Below, piece by piece: positions 23,101 through 38,100 of a DNA stretch of 64,000 nt. The position numbers and the translations under genes are program-made. The stretch is from positions 4,225,957 through 4,289,956 of the forward strand of contig VXAY01000172.1 in NCBI GenBank assembly GCA_013399855.1, in the 5' to 3' direction. Origin of the DNA: Oxyruncus cristatus. Lineage: Eukaryota; Chordata; Aves; Passeriformes; Cotingidae. The notes beneath the pieces are model-generated. The model worked only from the letters and a program-made list of their open reading frames with translations, made no database searches and was not told the DNA's origin. Each line of letters starts with the position of its first letter. The stretch's first letter is position 1.

Positions 23101-26100
23101 TAAGTTTGAAGAGCTAGAACAAAAATACAAGAAAAAAGTACAAGAAAATAAAGAGCTAGAATTACAGCTGAGAACCATCCAGCTTAAGGTAAGTACCTCT
23201 TAGGAATGGTATGTGTGATATCTAAGAAAGTAACTACTGAGTGAACTTGGAAAATGAAGTGGAAAACTAGTGAAATATATTCTACGTGGCCTAAAGTATA
23301 ATTAAAAAAAAAAAAAAGAGAAAGAGAGAGAATTAATCTGTGTGTACTGTCATTTGGAAGTAATCTTGGAGAATTCAGAAAAGCCAGCATCTTTGAATAG
23401 TAAAGAAGGATGTTAAAAATGAGAACTCATTCTTCAAAAACTGGAAGTCTTGTGCAAGCAAGGACAAGAGAAAACATGGTCACTTATGCCAAGTTAAATA
23501 TGATAGCATAATAAAATGGCCTTGGAAACTTGTAAGAAATAATTCATACCTAGAAAGTAGAAATGCATAAATCATTCAAACACATAGGTAGGAGGAACTG
23601 AGTTAGCTAATCTCTGAGAAGAAGATGAATAAGTTGTGAAAGCTCTCAACAAAAAAGCCATTGCAGAAAATGGGAAATAATTTTTTTATTTGGCATTTAC
23701 TACATAAAGATTTAAAAACTTTTCTATATCAGAGCCACTGGGGTTAAATCTGTGGCACAGCTTCAAATTGAAAAGTCAGAAGTAGTCTTAAATTAGATTG
23801 ATAAAATGAACAGTAATAAAAAAAAATCACCAGATACAGAGAATATTTACTCATTAATTGATAGGGCATTGTAGTGTGGGACTACTGAATCACTGTGATT
23901 TGCAACTTGCCTCATTCTGCTCTTGACACTGGAAAGGGGCAAGGATGATGGCACTAAAAAAAAAACCCAAAAACCAACAAAGACCATTTACAGTGCTGAT
24001 TCCTGGAAATGTAGTTTAGTCAGGCCAACATTTTGTCCTGGACAAATTGTTAGAAACACGAACCAATATGTTTATTGGTGCTTGTGTAGGCGTGGTATAT
24101 GGAGAAAAGATCAACCATTTACTGGTAAAGAAAAATCATGCGTCATACATTTTCAGACCTTTTGAGTTTTTTTAAGAATAACTCAGAGAATGTATGAGTT
24201 AAATGTGATTCAGTATAATGTTGTTGGATATCCACAAAACACTGATAAAAGGGAAAAATTTTGATAAGGGGAAATCTTGCGAATTTAAAGATTGAGCTCG
24301 GTGGCAATAAATGGTGAGTTTTTAAAGCTGGGGAACAATCAACAGAGGAGCCTGAACACGCTTGTTAAAGAGAACTGTGCTACTCAGCATGTTCGTTAGT
24401 GATCTGAAAAAGAGTTGAATAATATGGTTAAAGACCACACAGTATTTTGCGACACTAAATAACTGCAATAATTAAGATGGCAAGTAAAATTTGGCTCACG
24501 AAAAAAAGGTGAAGTAATGCAACTGGAAAACATAATTTGAAAAACGAATACTTGATACATTCAGATTCCAAATCTAATCACATAATTCCAGGAAGCATTT
24601 CAGTAGTCATTGTGGCCAGTTCTCTGAATGCTTCAATATTGTGTTCTGCAATGATGAGAAAGAATTTTTTAGGAAAAGCATTAAGAACTAATGAGAAAAT
24701 ATTCTTTGTCCATATACAGCCAAATGGCTCTCACGTCTTGAATTTTCCTTGCCAATTTGTTCCTCTTACCTCCAGACACGTGGTACAAATGGATGGTACA
24801 AAGAGGAGCAAGGATCAAGAGAGGAAACGGGGAATGGTCATTTTCCTACTTTTCATAAGGCATAACATACCTGCTCTGCATGCTCAGAACAAATCCTATT
24901 TTATAACACTGTAACAGCAGAACTCTCTCTCACAGAGTATTGTAAAAAGGCCAAAATACAAATAGGTTCAAAAAAGAAAGTACACATGAAGTATTTCAGT
25001 AAAAATGAGTGTCAATTTCCCCTTAATTTCCTGGATTCAAACTTTTGTCTCAGAAACTCCATAAGTTTAAATGGCATATAAGGGAAATGTTTATTGCATG
25101 GGTGGTTAGGTTTTTATGCTTTTTATCTGTTAACAAGTTACTTTACAGGATTGGACGCAGCATTCTGGACAATATAATATAGATTTCTAGTCTTGGCACA
25201 GTTATTCCTAGATAACACCATATTCTTTCATTGCACTGAGAAGTCACACTGGGTATTACATGGTTTAAGGATTTAGTTTAAGTAATTCAAATGAGAAGCA
25301 TTTGAAAATCCAATAAAAATTCAATAGGGTCTTTACTCTTTGAGGTTTTGTTGGTTTGGGGTTTTTTTGCACTTAAGGAGAAAAAACCCTACTGTTTTGT
25401 CTCTGTTTAATTTTTCTGTGGGAAGAGGTTGCAAGTTGGTACCTGCTGTATTTTATTATTGAAATTTTGGGGTACTGTGTTCATAAGTTTAAATAAATAT
25501 ATCTGTTTTGAATTGACCTGTGTTTGCCCAGAAGAAATAAATGTGGGTAAGATATCAGATATGTTAGTTTAGACTTCTGGTTTTTTGCATGTTACTTGTG
25601 TCAGCACTTGCCTGCAAAAACATAGGCTTCAATTTTGAAAAATTTAGGATGTGGACAATGGCATATCTCTTGACAAAAATCTGTGTACTTCACTTATAAA
25701 GATACACAGATAAAATTACTTTTTTGGAGATCCTGGTTTGTGTTTATAAATATCAGCTATCCTTGGCTACTTGGGCTAAAGTTATTTAATTTATAGAGCA
25801 TAAAAAACAACTAGATGAATCAGTAGTTTGCACTGGTGGATGATGTGACAATGCAACGATAAGAAATGATGATGACCTAATAGCTAGTTAATAATAAATT
25901 AGTTATTTAGTTATATGCTACATATAGAAACATGTGTAAAGGTGCATCCTTTTCTTTTTTGGACACAGAAAATAAATCAGCCTCATTCTCAAAGCTCTCT
26001 GAGTCACAGAGAGATTGCTCGGCATCAGGCTTCCTCATCTGTGTTTTCATGGCAACAAGAAAAGACACCGTCTAGAAATCAAGAAACACCTGCAAGGGGA

Positions 26101-29100
26101 AGTTCTGCAGCATCATCTTTTCTATGGGAAAAAGGAACAAATTCTAGTATAATATCAGAGAAGAATGAGTTTGACAACAGCTTTTTTGAGAATTGCAATT
26201 CTTCGCTCATGATTCAGCTAAGAGCACAGAACCAAGGTATCTGATTTATTTTTTTAAGGCCCAGCGGCAGTCCTCCTGTATGGTCTCATGAAAGCTGGTG
26301 TGTGGATAGCAGTGAGGTATTGAAATGAGTGCTTTAGCAGGGAAAAGAGAAAGATCCTTGCTGTTGCCTTTGGCAGCTGGCCCTGTTGGCTGCTGGTGTG
26401 TTTATTGTCAGTGAACAGCCAGTACTCAGAGATTATCTACAAGCTGTGATATCTTCTGCATAAGGGGTGTGAGAATCAAAAGGGAGCCGTTTGTATTTTT
26501 GGGGTGAGTAGGGGACATCATCTAAAAGGGAAAATGTCCTTCTCCATTAATCCCATTGCTCATGGAGTGATTCTCTTAGAACACTTTTCAGAACATCATT
26601 ACATTCTGCTGTTAAGTTCTATCATATTGCTTCCCTAATTTTGTATACTATTGAGAGTTATGGCTAAGCAGTAATTGTATTAAAAAATCAGTGTTTGAAC
26701 ATGCTTAAGGTGTAACTGAGTTGATTCATAAGGGAAGCACAAAATGAAGTATGATGCAAAAAGTACAATGGAAAAGCAAGATATGGTCTTGTATGGCACA
26801 TACAGACTTGAAGGAATTCTCATTCCTGATATCTGATAGTTGTAGAGAGCAAATAGTTGTTTTCTTGTGGATTTGGTGAACATTTGCTTAAGCCTACTAT
26901 TTGGACTCTTTGGACAGTACTGTTCCTGTACTCTCCAAACCGTTCATTCAAGTATCTACACACACAACAATTTAGGTGATGTTTACAACTTGGAAGCTAT
27001 ATAAATTCAGAAACAGGAAGACAGGATTTTTTTTTAACAGAAGAAAATTAATTCCTGGATAATAATAATTCTGTATAATGCTCCATGTAGCTGACTTATG
27101 TTTTCCACTGTAAATTAGATTATGGTTTTTGGAAGATAAGATAAACTCTTGCTGATGCATGTTGTGACAAGATTACTTTGTTTAGCTTTGAGACATGAAA
27201 AAGATTAAAATATGAAATAGTGCATTTACAGATGCTCAATATTTGAAAAGTCTCTTGGAAGCAAAGACTCACAGTTGCCCCAAACAAAAGTTTATAGTGG
27301 CTATCTTTCCTTCCAAAAAAATAATAAAAAAATATAATAGATATGTCAAATGACATGTTTCTGCATGTTTAAAACCAGCAACAAAACCAAACAAAAACAC
27401 ACCAGCAGAGGAACAAACTGTCTTTGCCTTTGCAGCATTTGTTCCTGAGCTCACATATTTCTGTGTTCTCACAAAATGGGAATTATTGATTTAGAGTCAA
27501 CTGTCTTTAAATCTTGATAGTTTTAGTCATTGATGTAGTAGTAGAAGACAGTTAAAACTTTTGTTTTAACTTGCTGAACATTATACAGGGTGTTTGCCTG
27601 TGTCAGGAACTTATCAAACTAAATATTTTAGAAGGTGTAAGACACTTGGAAATTTGAGTACCTGGAAGACATATCTTCCAAAGCAGAAAGTATCTTTAAT
27701 TTTTACTGCTTTAAAATTCAGAGCTAAATTCCACTATTAAAGACCTTGAACAACAACTGCAAGCTCAAGAAAAAGTGATCAGATCCCATATGAATAAACA
27801 TCAAGAGACTGAACTGGAGCTGGACAGAATGAAGTTGGAATTGACAGAGAAGGATAAAGCTCTGAACAAAACCAGAGATAAACTAACTCAGATGAGAACA
27901 CAACTGGATCAAGCTACCACACAGGTAAAATGCTGCATCACACGTCTGACTGTCCTTACAATTCATTGCCAGTATTCATGTGTGTCAGTTTTCAGCCATT
28001 TTAGTAAAAACCAAGGTTTTCAAGACTTAAGTTTCTTGAGCATTTGCTGAGGATCAAGTTTTGAGAAGTATACGCTAGTTTGATATGTATTACCTGTAAA
28101 ACATGAACACTCGTAAGCAGTCGCCCATTTTCTGGAAGGTTCTTACACAACCTGAAGAAATATTTTTCATACTCAGGTAAGACTGACTCAAATTCTGAAA
28201 CTATTTTCTGATCAAGTTACATAGAGCAACAATGACATCTGGTGGCAAGTTCTGGCCTGAAAGAGACTGTCTTGCAACTTTGGTGAAAATCAGGATCTGT
28301 TGCTTATATTACAGAGTGTTGAGGGGGCATAATCTTTGTATTATAAATTGCTTGTGTTAAATAAAGTCTCGGCAAAAATGCAGTGCAAGACTGAGAATAG
28401 ATGGAGTTTCTAAATGGAATTTCACAACTTAATTCTAAGGCGTTTGGATGAATAGTGAAAAACCAATAGGATAGTACAATTTGCTAAGTCAAAAATTTAC
28501 AGAGCATATATAAATAAAAAGGTATCTGGTTATATATCTGTGTATAAAAATCTGAAATGGTTCAGGTTTTTGCTCTCATAATCTTGCAAAGAAGAGGAGA
28601 ATGCTGGTGCTTAAAATAATTTAATTCAAACTGCAGAAGGTAACAAGTAAGAAGTTTTCTCTTTTTTTTGATTAATCAAGTTGCATTACCTACCTAAAAC
28701 CCTTTTTCAGAACACTTCCAAATTTGAAATTAGTACATGGATGTCATAATTCCCTGAATCTCCGTATTTCCATATGTCTTTTTAGGGGTTTTTTTTCCCA
28801 CAGTTTGATTCATCTACAGGGTGGGGAAAAAGATGTTTCTGTGTGTATCTTCTCTGGGTATATTAATTGTTATCCATGTTTGCCAGTAAGTTTCTTCATG
28901 CTACGTAAGTATATTGGCAACCTGCTCTTTCCCACAACTCCTGTATTGGTCCTTAAAAAATAAACCTTTGTATGTTTGCATGTAAAACTTGATCACTTTG
29001 CCTTTTCAGAGAGACAGCAACATTTGGCTATTGTTAGTTCTGTTAGGAACTGGTTTAGGGGAAGTCTTGACTGGGTGTAAGGTAAAATCATACCCTTAAC

Positions 29101-32100
29101 ATAGTCCATTGACTTCATAAAGGCACTGTCATCATGGTGAGTTTGTGAGAAGACAGCTGACTCAGTCTGACATCTCAATTTCTCTGAAAAAGTCCTTATT
29201 TTCATTTATTTAATTCCCCAGATGTTTCAACTTCTTAAAGGATTAGAATATTATGTATTTAGTTTTGCCATGTTCATTTTCTACAGGTTTAAGAGAGCTG
29301 AATTGTTTTACTAAGGAATCAAAGGAGATTAAATCCAGCAAAAGGGAAGGGGCAAGGTTATGGAGCTAGGAACATGCCTGGGCAAGGACGAGTGGGACTG
29401 CTATAATTTGAATTGAGGTGCAGTCCATCCTTAAGGTGCAGTGCAGCATCTTGGCCCAGAAGGTTCCTTTGGTCCTGCCATCTGAAGGTGGCTCCTTTCT
29501 TGCATTGGAATTGGATCTCTGCCTGCATCCCCTGGACTTTGGGTGCAGAACTGCACTGACCTTTTGGATTTTAGTTTCCTGCCTTGTAGCCTGAATTTAA
29601 TACTGGCTTGCATCTTGTGCACTTCTCTGTCACTGGTGCTGTTCACAGACCTTGTCCACAACACTGCCTCTGTGTTATAAAGTAATTTCATTTCTTGTGA
29701 GGTCTGCAGCCTTTCTGCTGTCCAGTTTCCGTGTTATCTTACAGGAGCTCATGATCCCTGCAGTCTGTGCCTAATAACTTGACATCCCAATATTACTACC
29801 TGTTTCTTATTTTCTTATGACTGCTATTTCACTAACTCATTAAACAGCTCTTGTGGCTGGAAAAGGAAAGAGTCCCATTCACCCTTTGGCATTTTTCTTA
29901 CTCTCTGGGGGAAAAAAAAAGTACATATTTTGCATTAACAGACTGAATTTGGAATAAAAATGCATTTTTCTGTTCAGGCAGTTAGGTGGTCAATGCTTCA
30001 CTCTGTTGGGTGACATAATATTAACATAATCAAGTGATTTAGATAATAAGCTGACATACTCTTAACCTGGAAGTTGCCTAGAAGATAGGCTACTGTTTTG
30101 GTTTTTTTTTATTTAAATTTTAAATTGTGAAAATTACTCCTTTGTTGTTGTTTTTGTTGTACACTAAGATAGTTGCCTCTCATTTCCTATCCAAATCAAT
30201 GTGCTGAATCACTCTGAAATTCAATGGGATATCGAGTTATTTTCCATCTAAACCTGTAGTTGCTTAGCAGTTAGTGGTCATTCTTTATTTGGTAGCAAAC
30301 TGAGGTACTGAAAATATAGTCTATTTTTAGTGCCAGATACACTATATTTCTGTGGACTGTCAAAGACACTGATTTTCTGAAGGTGGTTCTATTATCACGT
30401 CTCTGTATATATATATATATATATGTGTATATATATATATATATATATTCTCACTAACATAAGCAAGTATGAGCTTAATACTTTGGATTGCTAAGAATTA
30501 CTATGGTACCAGCTAAAGTTAGGCTGGTTATATGAATGCTAGAACACCGTAGTAGCTGAAAGCAGTCTTTTTTATATGAGTGCTTATAGGTTTAAGTGAA
30601 ACATAACTTACATCTTTAATTCTTTTGTTTGATAACTAAATTATTATAGGTCCAAATGATGGAGCAAAAGGTGAAAAGATTGTCAGAAGAACTGAACTGC
30701 CAGAGACAAAATGCTGAAAGTGTTCGTCAATCTTTAGAACAGAAAATAAAGGCAAAGGAAAAGGAATACCAACAGGTAAGGCAAGCAGAGCTTTTTAATT
30801 TTGACTTCCCTGGGAGATTAAATCACTTGGCTTGTGTATCTGCTTTTCAGTTGAGAAATAATAAATTTGACATATACATATACACACACACAAATTACAC
30901 GTTGATCTTTCTGTGTTTTCTGTTTATGATAGTTCTACACTCACCCATACTTTCCCTAATAAACACTAGCTATCTGTTTACTGAATGTCTTACTGGTGTA
31001 GGAAGTGCTTGTGCCTCTTGTGCTGTTTTTGCTCTTGAGCAGAATGTAAGGGGTGTTGGCATCATTTCACAGATACGACTGACTAAAATACACTGACCTG
31101 TGTGGAGGGGTCTCATGCATCTGCGACCCAGGGCCACATTGCAAAAAAATGTCAGCTCTAGTTCCTTCAACTGTGAACATTTACTTTCCTTTTTTTTGTT
31201 TTCCTCTTCAATTTCTTTGACTACTGACAGTATTGTATTGTGTCTTTTAGTGCAGCAGCTTGTCTGCATGACGTAGCTATACTCTAATTAAAGAGAAGTA
31301 CGAGAGCTTTGTTGCCTCTTCCCCATCACAAAGATCTTAGAATTTGTTAGTAGAGCCTATTGCAACTTTTGCATAGCTGTTATTGCTATAAATATGCTTG
31401 GATTTTTCCTTCACTGCTTTTTATTATCCTCATGCCTCTTATTGTTTTACATCCTAATAAACCTCTGAAATCTGTGCAGCATCTAAACTGTAAGTTCCAA
31501 AGGCATAGGAACAGACCTCATGAGAAATTGCAAGTACAGCTGTTTATCCCATGTTTTGAGATCCACATGTGCTATATTTGTCCTTCTATAGATTTCAGGA
31601 ATTCTGTTTCAGGAACACTAATTTTTCTGCAGCTTTTGTGGCTGTCCTTGTAAGATTATCTTGTTTCTAAGATTATCTTGTTGCTCAATCCTATGCTAGG
31701 TAATATGACTATTTTCTTTTCATCAGAAAAAAAAAAAATCCACCTTCCAGTATGGTATGTAATAGCAGAGATGAACTTGTCCACTTGTACTGTAATGTAA
31801 TTCTTATAAGAAACATATCTTTAATACAAAAAAATTTATCACTGTTACTTTCACTGGTTTTAGATTATTTTTTCCCTTTCTGTAGGAATGTTGCATAATG
31901 AAGTTCTTAAGCAGATGACATAGATTGGGTTAAGGCCATTCTTGCCTATATGACATTTGCAGCTGGTTTTAAACTGTTGTTTGCTGTGTAAGAGAAGTGT
32001 CTCTGAGCAGGCAGTACCTGCTAATAAAAATCAGTTGCTTTTGCTCCAGTAACCAAAATAGAGACTTTTTGTGGTCATGTGTTTATTTCTTTGCTACTCT

Positions 32101-35100
32101 ACCACTGTTTTTTAGGAACTCTCTTGTCAGCAACGTTCCTTACAAACACTGGATCAGCAGTGCAACCAAATGAGAAGCAAACTGAATCAGGAGCTACAGC
32201 AAGCCAAAAATGACTTCAACATTCTGCAGGCAGAATTTGACAAAGTAGGATTATTTTTTTTAATATTAAAATCTACAACTAGAGCTGGTATTTAGTTGCC
32301 TCAACAGTACTGCCTTCATTTAATTATACCTAAAGGAAAAAAGTAAGTAATGTGGGGTCATGTATTAGTGTTTTTACAGTTTGTATTAGCTGTTTTGTAT
32401 TTACCATTTATCATTAAAACATTATGTATTTAAATGTGAATTATAGGCTTTTTAAAAGTTTGGGCCTAGTCCACTTTTTACAGGGAAGGAGATTTGAATG
32501 CAGACAGTGCATGTAAAATAAATGTTAGAGAGAAGTGTAGCTATGGCTGATCACAAGATACACTTTATGTAAAAAGCATGCAGAGGAGCAGCTTGATGAC
32601 AGAGCTGCTGACTGACACATCTGTTGCCTTTGGAAAAACAACCCCTTTTCGTATACCCCAGCCCGTGCACTCCTGGTACTTTTATTTTAGCAATGCCACC
32701 CCTCATGTGATTCTGCAGAGAGCTGATAGAAGGCATAAAAGAGCAAAGAAACTCTTACATGTAAATTAGCATATGTGTACACATATAGACAGCCCAAGTA
32801 TTTGCTATTAGTTTAATTCCTTGAGCTGGTTCTCCACAAAATTAGATGAGTGGGACACCTTGTGTAAGAAGGAACAGTAAGGAGGTCATCCACAGCTTTG
32901 GCAGCAACTAGCTATTAGAACACATTAGTTGTCACAAACTCACAATTTGCAGGAAGTTAGAAAGCATCATAAGCCACGAGAGTGAGTGACCAGAAAAGAG
33001 GAGTGTTTTAAAATCCTCAAAAAACTCAAGAGCACCTCTCAAACAGCACAGCTAACTGAATTTTAAAAAGGGCCACAAGTTCTTGAAAGTTATATTGAGA
33101 AACCCCACTAACAGGCAGGCTGAACTGAAACAGCATTTCCAAAACTGCCAACAGCTTTCTTGCAGGCTTGTTTTATTTTAGAAGTATATCCATGCAAATA
33201 CATTCAGTCAAACGTTTTCAGTGGAGGCTTCTTTATCTGCGAGTTCTTTTGTATATGCTTACCAATGAAATTGATTTCATGGAGAGGAAAATAGGTGCCT
33301 TTTAGTTCTTTCTGCAAGTAAGATAATTTATTACCTAATGACCTCAGAATAGACTTTTTTTTTTTATTTTTTGACCCAATAATGGCATTTCCTGCCTTGT
33401 TAATCTGGAGCATTATAGGACTATTTTGAAAGAGCTAAAACCTGTTCATTTTTTAATAAAATGTATGTCAGTGGAGCAGTAAGTGCAGTTATGATCCTAA
33501 CTTTCTGATTCACATAGCATAGCACAAAGGCTATTACAAAGGCCTTTCTCATTTGTATCCTACAGGTATCAGTGTGGTGATGTAGTTGCAAGTTGGATGT
33601 ATCAATCTGATTTCAGACAGTCTAGAAATGCATGTATTTTAGAGACATAACATCTTTTTGGTCAGAGGTGAAGGTGTGAGTGGAAAGGCAATAAGCAAGT
33701 ATTTTCTAAACGACAGTAGAGCAACCTTTGTTTCATGTTGGGATAAAATAATGTAGTTTCATTTTGTAATAGAAAGTTGGAGTTCAAGAATGGGAGATTA
33801 AAGAAAAAAGTTATATATGCCTGTGAAGACAATGTCAATTTTCAACATTCTTACAGGTAATGGCAGTGAAACAACGCCTGGAACACGATGCCAGTGATCT
33901 CACCCAGAAGCTGTACAGAGCAGAGCAGGCTCTATTAGCAGCCCAGGCTAAGGAAACTGGTCTGACAAAAAGCTTTGAGGTAACCAATGCAGAGGAGTCT
34001 TTGACAGAATTAATACACTGAATTGGCAATTTGTAAACACTTAATACTATTGAGCATTTTGTCTCATAGCATATTTTTCCATAAGCAATCTTTAAACACT
34101 TTTATGGATTCTCTTAATAATGTATCTTAGTTGTAACAAAAAATGAGACCTTCACTAATGTGGAAATCAGTGCAGTTTTTGGCATTGGCTGCATGCTTAG
34201 GATTCATTGCTGTAATGCTGCTGATATGGTTCTAATTCACATTCGACTTGTCTTTTACCAAATATAGGTTGTGTTCCAAAAGATTCTTGCTTTTGGTTCC
34301 TAAATTAAAAAATTTCAATGCTTGTTTGATTTTAAAAGTAAATTCTAGAATCATTGACTACTGCTTTGGTTCATACTGCCAAACTTGATGATTTTGAGCA
34401 AAGACTCACTATATCCTCTTTAAAAAAAAAAAAAAAATCATCTTTCTTAGAAGAGACACAGTCTAAAAAATACATAGTGCTGGAAAAAACTTTCCCCCAA
34501 ATGAAGATACATTCAGAGAGGTTTCTAGATGCTGCCATACCAGCTCATATTCACACATGGGGACACCTTTTAACTTTAAAGTCTCCTTTGTCTCTCAGTT
34601 ACATTGTTTTGTTTTGGTGGCAACTGCAGAAGTTAGACTTGAAATTGTTACAGTCTTGCCATTAGAGACCTCTCCGTGCAAATTTTATCCTTTATTTGGA
34701 GAATCAGTAGTAAATAGCTAAGAGAGCTCATGTTGCGGTTTGTTTTATTTAAACACTCTCATTTTGCTTATTGACTGTTGTCATCTGCAGATATGATATA
34801 ACCTGGCATAGTTTCTGCCAAAAATTTAACTGTCAAAATTCTCTGCAAAAATATAAAGTAAAATAGTGGGATTTGTTCAGATCATCACAAACATTAGTAC
34901 AGGTTTAGTATATTGTGAAATTTTAGGTACATTCTTGCTGGTAGTTTGCAATGTCTGGGAGCAATCTCAGCTATTGCAATATGACTATTGTTACAACAGC
35001 ACTTCACAGGGCTTTGCCCAGCTGACTAGCACTCTTTTGTACAATTCCCAGGCACAGTTTGAGAGTTCACATGAACCTGGGAATCTTCCCAGCAAATGGT

Positions 35101-38100
35101 TTGATTAGAGCCACCTGTTTTGGAAGATAGAAGACTTTATGGTACAGATACGGGCTGTTCTATGCCACTTGGCCTTGATGCCAGATAGAGATCCTTAAAA
35201 CCTGTTTAGTAAATAAATCTAACCAGTACCTTCTGGAGTAAGGCTAATCACGACTGTCTTTGTTCTTCCAATGCAGAGGAGGAAACCCTTTGTCAAGCTT
35301 CTGTACATTCTTAGTATAATCTTTCATATTTTTGGACAAATAAAAAAAAAAGAAGGTAATTTATATCAGATATTGTGGGCTTATGCCCTTTCTATATTTG
35401 ATAGTGGTTCTTTGAGATCCTATTGTCAGAGAGCATCTAATTTGTGGAAATATATTTTTGCTGCAAATTCTTAGGACTGCTTCATTTTATCTACTAGTCT
35501 TGTATCCATATTACTAGGCTGTAACTATAGTTACAGTTTTTTCTTTGTATTTGTTTGTCTTGGTCAGACAATTGAACAGCTGGTGATAGTGATGTTGTGT
35601 TAGAACATGACCAACACGTTTGTAAAGAAGCTTAATCAGGGGAGATCGTAATATTTGAAAAGATGAGTAACACTACAGTTCTCTATCTTAAGACTAGCAC
35701 ATGAAAAAGCACAGTATGTATCTTCTTCACTCTCATAAATAAATATACTGCAAAAAATTACATAGAATTGCTTCAAAGTCTTGGAGGTTTTGTTGAGAGT
35801 AGACTTTGTTTATAGCTGAAGAAAACAAGAGGGAGATTGGTATTTTTTTCCCTTTATTTAAGGAGAAATCCATGCAGTCTTACACTAATTGTCTAACTCT
35901 CCAGTGGAGAATACCTTTGTTTTCTGATGGTTGATCCACTGCTATGTTTAGTCCTTACCATATAACAAGACTGGTGTTCCAAGAAAGCTGCAAAGCAGAT
36001 ATACTTGTGAGAGATATACAGGATGCACTTTTGAGAGCGTACAGGATGTGATTAGTCTAAGGACTACTGAGCTTTGCAATGGTGATATCCCTTCTGCCAT
36101 CTTATTATATGGTTTACATTTTGATGGTGCAAGGAATTCCGTAACTATTCCTGGAAAAATTGGTCTGTCAGTTCATGAACTGCTCATAAGCCTGCTCCAT
36201 GGAGAGTTTCTGCAGAGTAATAGTGCATAGGTTCTGGAGTTTGCTTTGGTTTTTGCCCTTTCAAGGGCCAATTGCAGAATGGCTAGCTTGAGTAATGCAG
36301 CGTACAAGTAGAATCGATAACTGAATTGAAAGCAAATCAGTTCTTTTGGAAATAGGTTTGGAAAGTGTAAACAGCTAGTTGCTCTCAGATACTTAGTTCA
36401 CCAAATTATGTTGAGTGCTGTTTATTGGTGAGACCCCACCTAGAATGCTACATCCAGCTCTGGGGTCCCCTGCACAGGAAGGACGTTGACTTGTTGGAGT
36501 GAATCCAGAGGAGGGCCACCAAGTTGATTAGAGGGATGGTGCACCTCTCCTTTGAGGAAAGACTGGGAGAACTGGGATTTTTCTGCCTGGAGAAGAGAAA
36601 ACCTTGGGATGACTAATTGCAGCCATCTAGTAGCTGAAGGGAGCCTACAGCGAAGAGGAAGAGGGACTATTTGCAAGGGCATACAGTGACAGGACAAGGG
36701 GGAATGGTTTAAAACAGAAAGAGTGTAGGTTTAGATTTGATATAAGGAAAAAATTCTTTACCTAGTCTAGCGAGACATATCCCTGCCCATGGCAGGGAGA
36801 TTGGAACTAGATGATTTTTCTGGTCCCTTCCAACCCAAGCCATTCTATGATTACGGGGAATGTTCGCACCAAATCAAAATAATTGGACCTTTCAGCCATT
36901 TTAATTCCTTTAACTTCTTTTTTTCCTTTCCAAAGGTCACCCTAGATTTTCTAATGAACGGGCTTGTTCAATTCATCTACTCCTATTGCATCTGTGTATG
37001 GTGCTTTGAACGCAAGCAGTTTGAATGCTTGTAGTTCTTTGAAAAATTAAGATTGGTAGAAAACTTTATTGAAATTTATATGTAACTGGATTTTTTTTTT
37101 TTTAAACTGTGAGTAGGGAAGGCTATGAGTAGAAGGGAAGGTAACTGTTAGTGACAGTGACAATTTTAATCATGTTCTGAGGGTGATTTATTTAGGTTGT
37201 TGCAAAACCAAGCCTGCCAAGCTTTTAAATTTTTTCATCCAGACCTTTCCATTTCTTGAGCTTGGCTTTTCTGTGTTGGTGCCCATCTGCTACTAGTAAA
37301 TGGATGAATAACTGACGGTCTGTTTCCAATTGGGCCATGCCAGTTCCATGCCATCTGTTGTCCAGAGCACAGGAACTTAGAGAAAAAGGATGAGTTTCCT
37401 TAAAAGAACATTTATTTGGCTTCCTAGATGCAATTTAGTTACATAGTTTTTTGTTATTGTTTGTTATTTTGTTACTGTTTGATTGGGGTTTTTTTAAATC
37501 AAGTTATTTGAAAGAAAATGCTGTTAGTGGCAAAGCAACCATCTGAACGTATAAGCACTTCTAAATAAAGTATTTTGTGTTAACTTTGATACTGTTGCAG
37601 GGATTTGTTTTCTTAGCTGCCTCAGGACTGTAGCCTAACTTCATCAGCTCAGATTTTGTAGGATCTATCCTGACCTATCTCTTGTTTGTTTGGGACAGGT
37701 CACGTGGACCTGTTTGTTCTATACCAACAAGGGGCATGCTGACTGTGTCAACTGGCAGCATCTCTTAGACGCTGTCAATTAGTTACGTTCAGCTTATGTT
37801 CCCAAGCAGTGTTTAAGAACCCAGGCATAGCTGCCCGAAGACTCCCTAGGATCTAATGGAATATCTTTAAGTGAACTGAATTCTTTGATCTCCTTGGCAA
37901 TTTACATGAAATACGGTCTTATTTGCTTTTGTTTTAGGAAGTGAAGAGGGAGAAGAATCTTCTTAACTGTCAACTTGAAAAGAAATTGCAAGAGATCCAC
38001 CAGCTTGAAGAAGAACTAAATACAATCAAGCAGTCTCTAAAGCAAAGCCAGAATTTTGCAGAAGAGATGAAAAGTGAGTTACAATTTTAAATTTTAAATT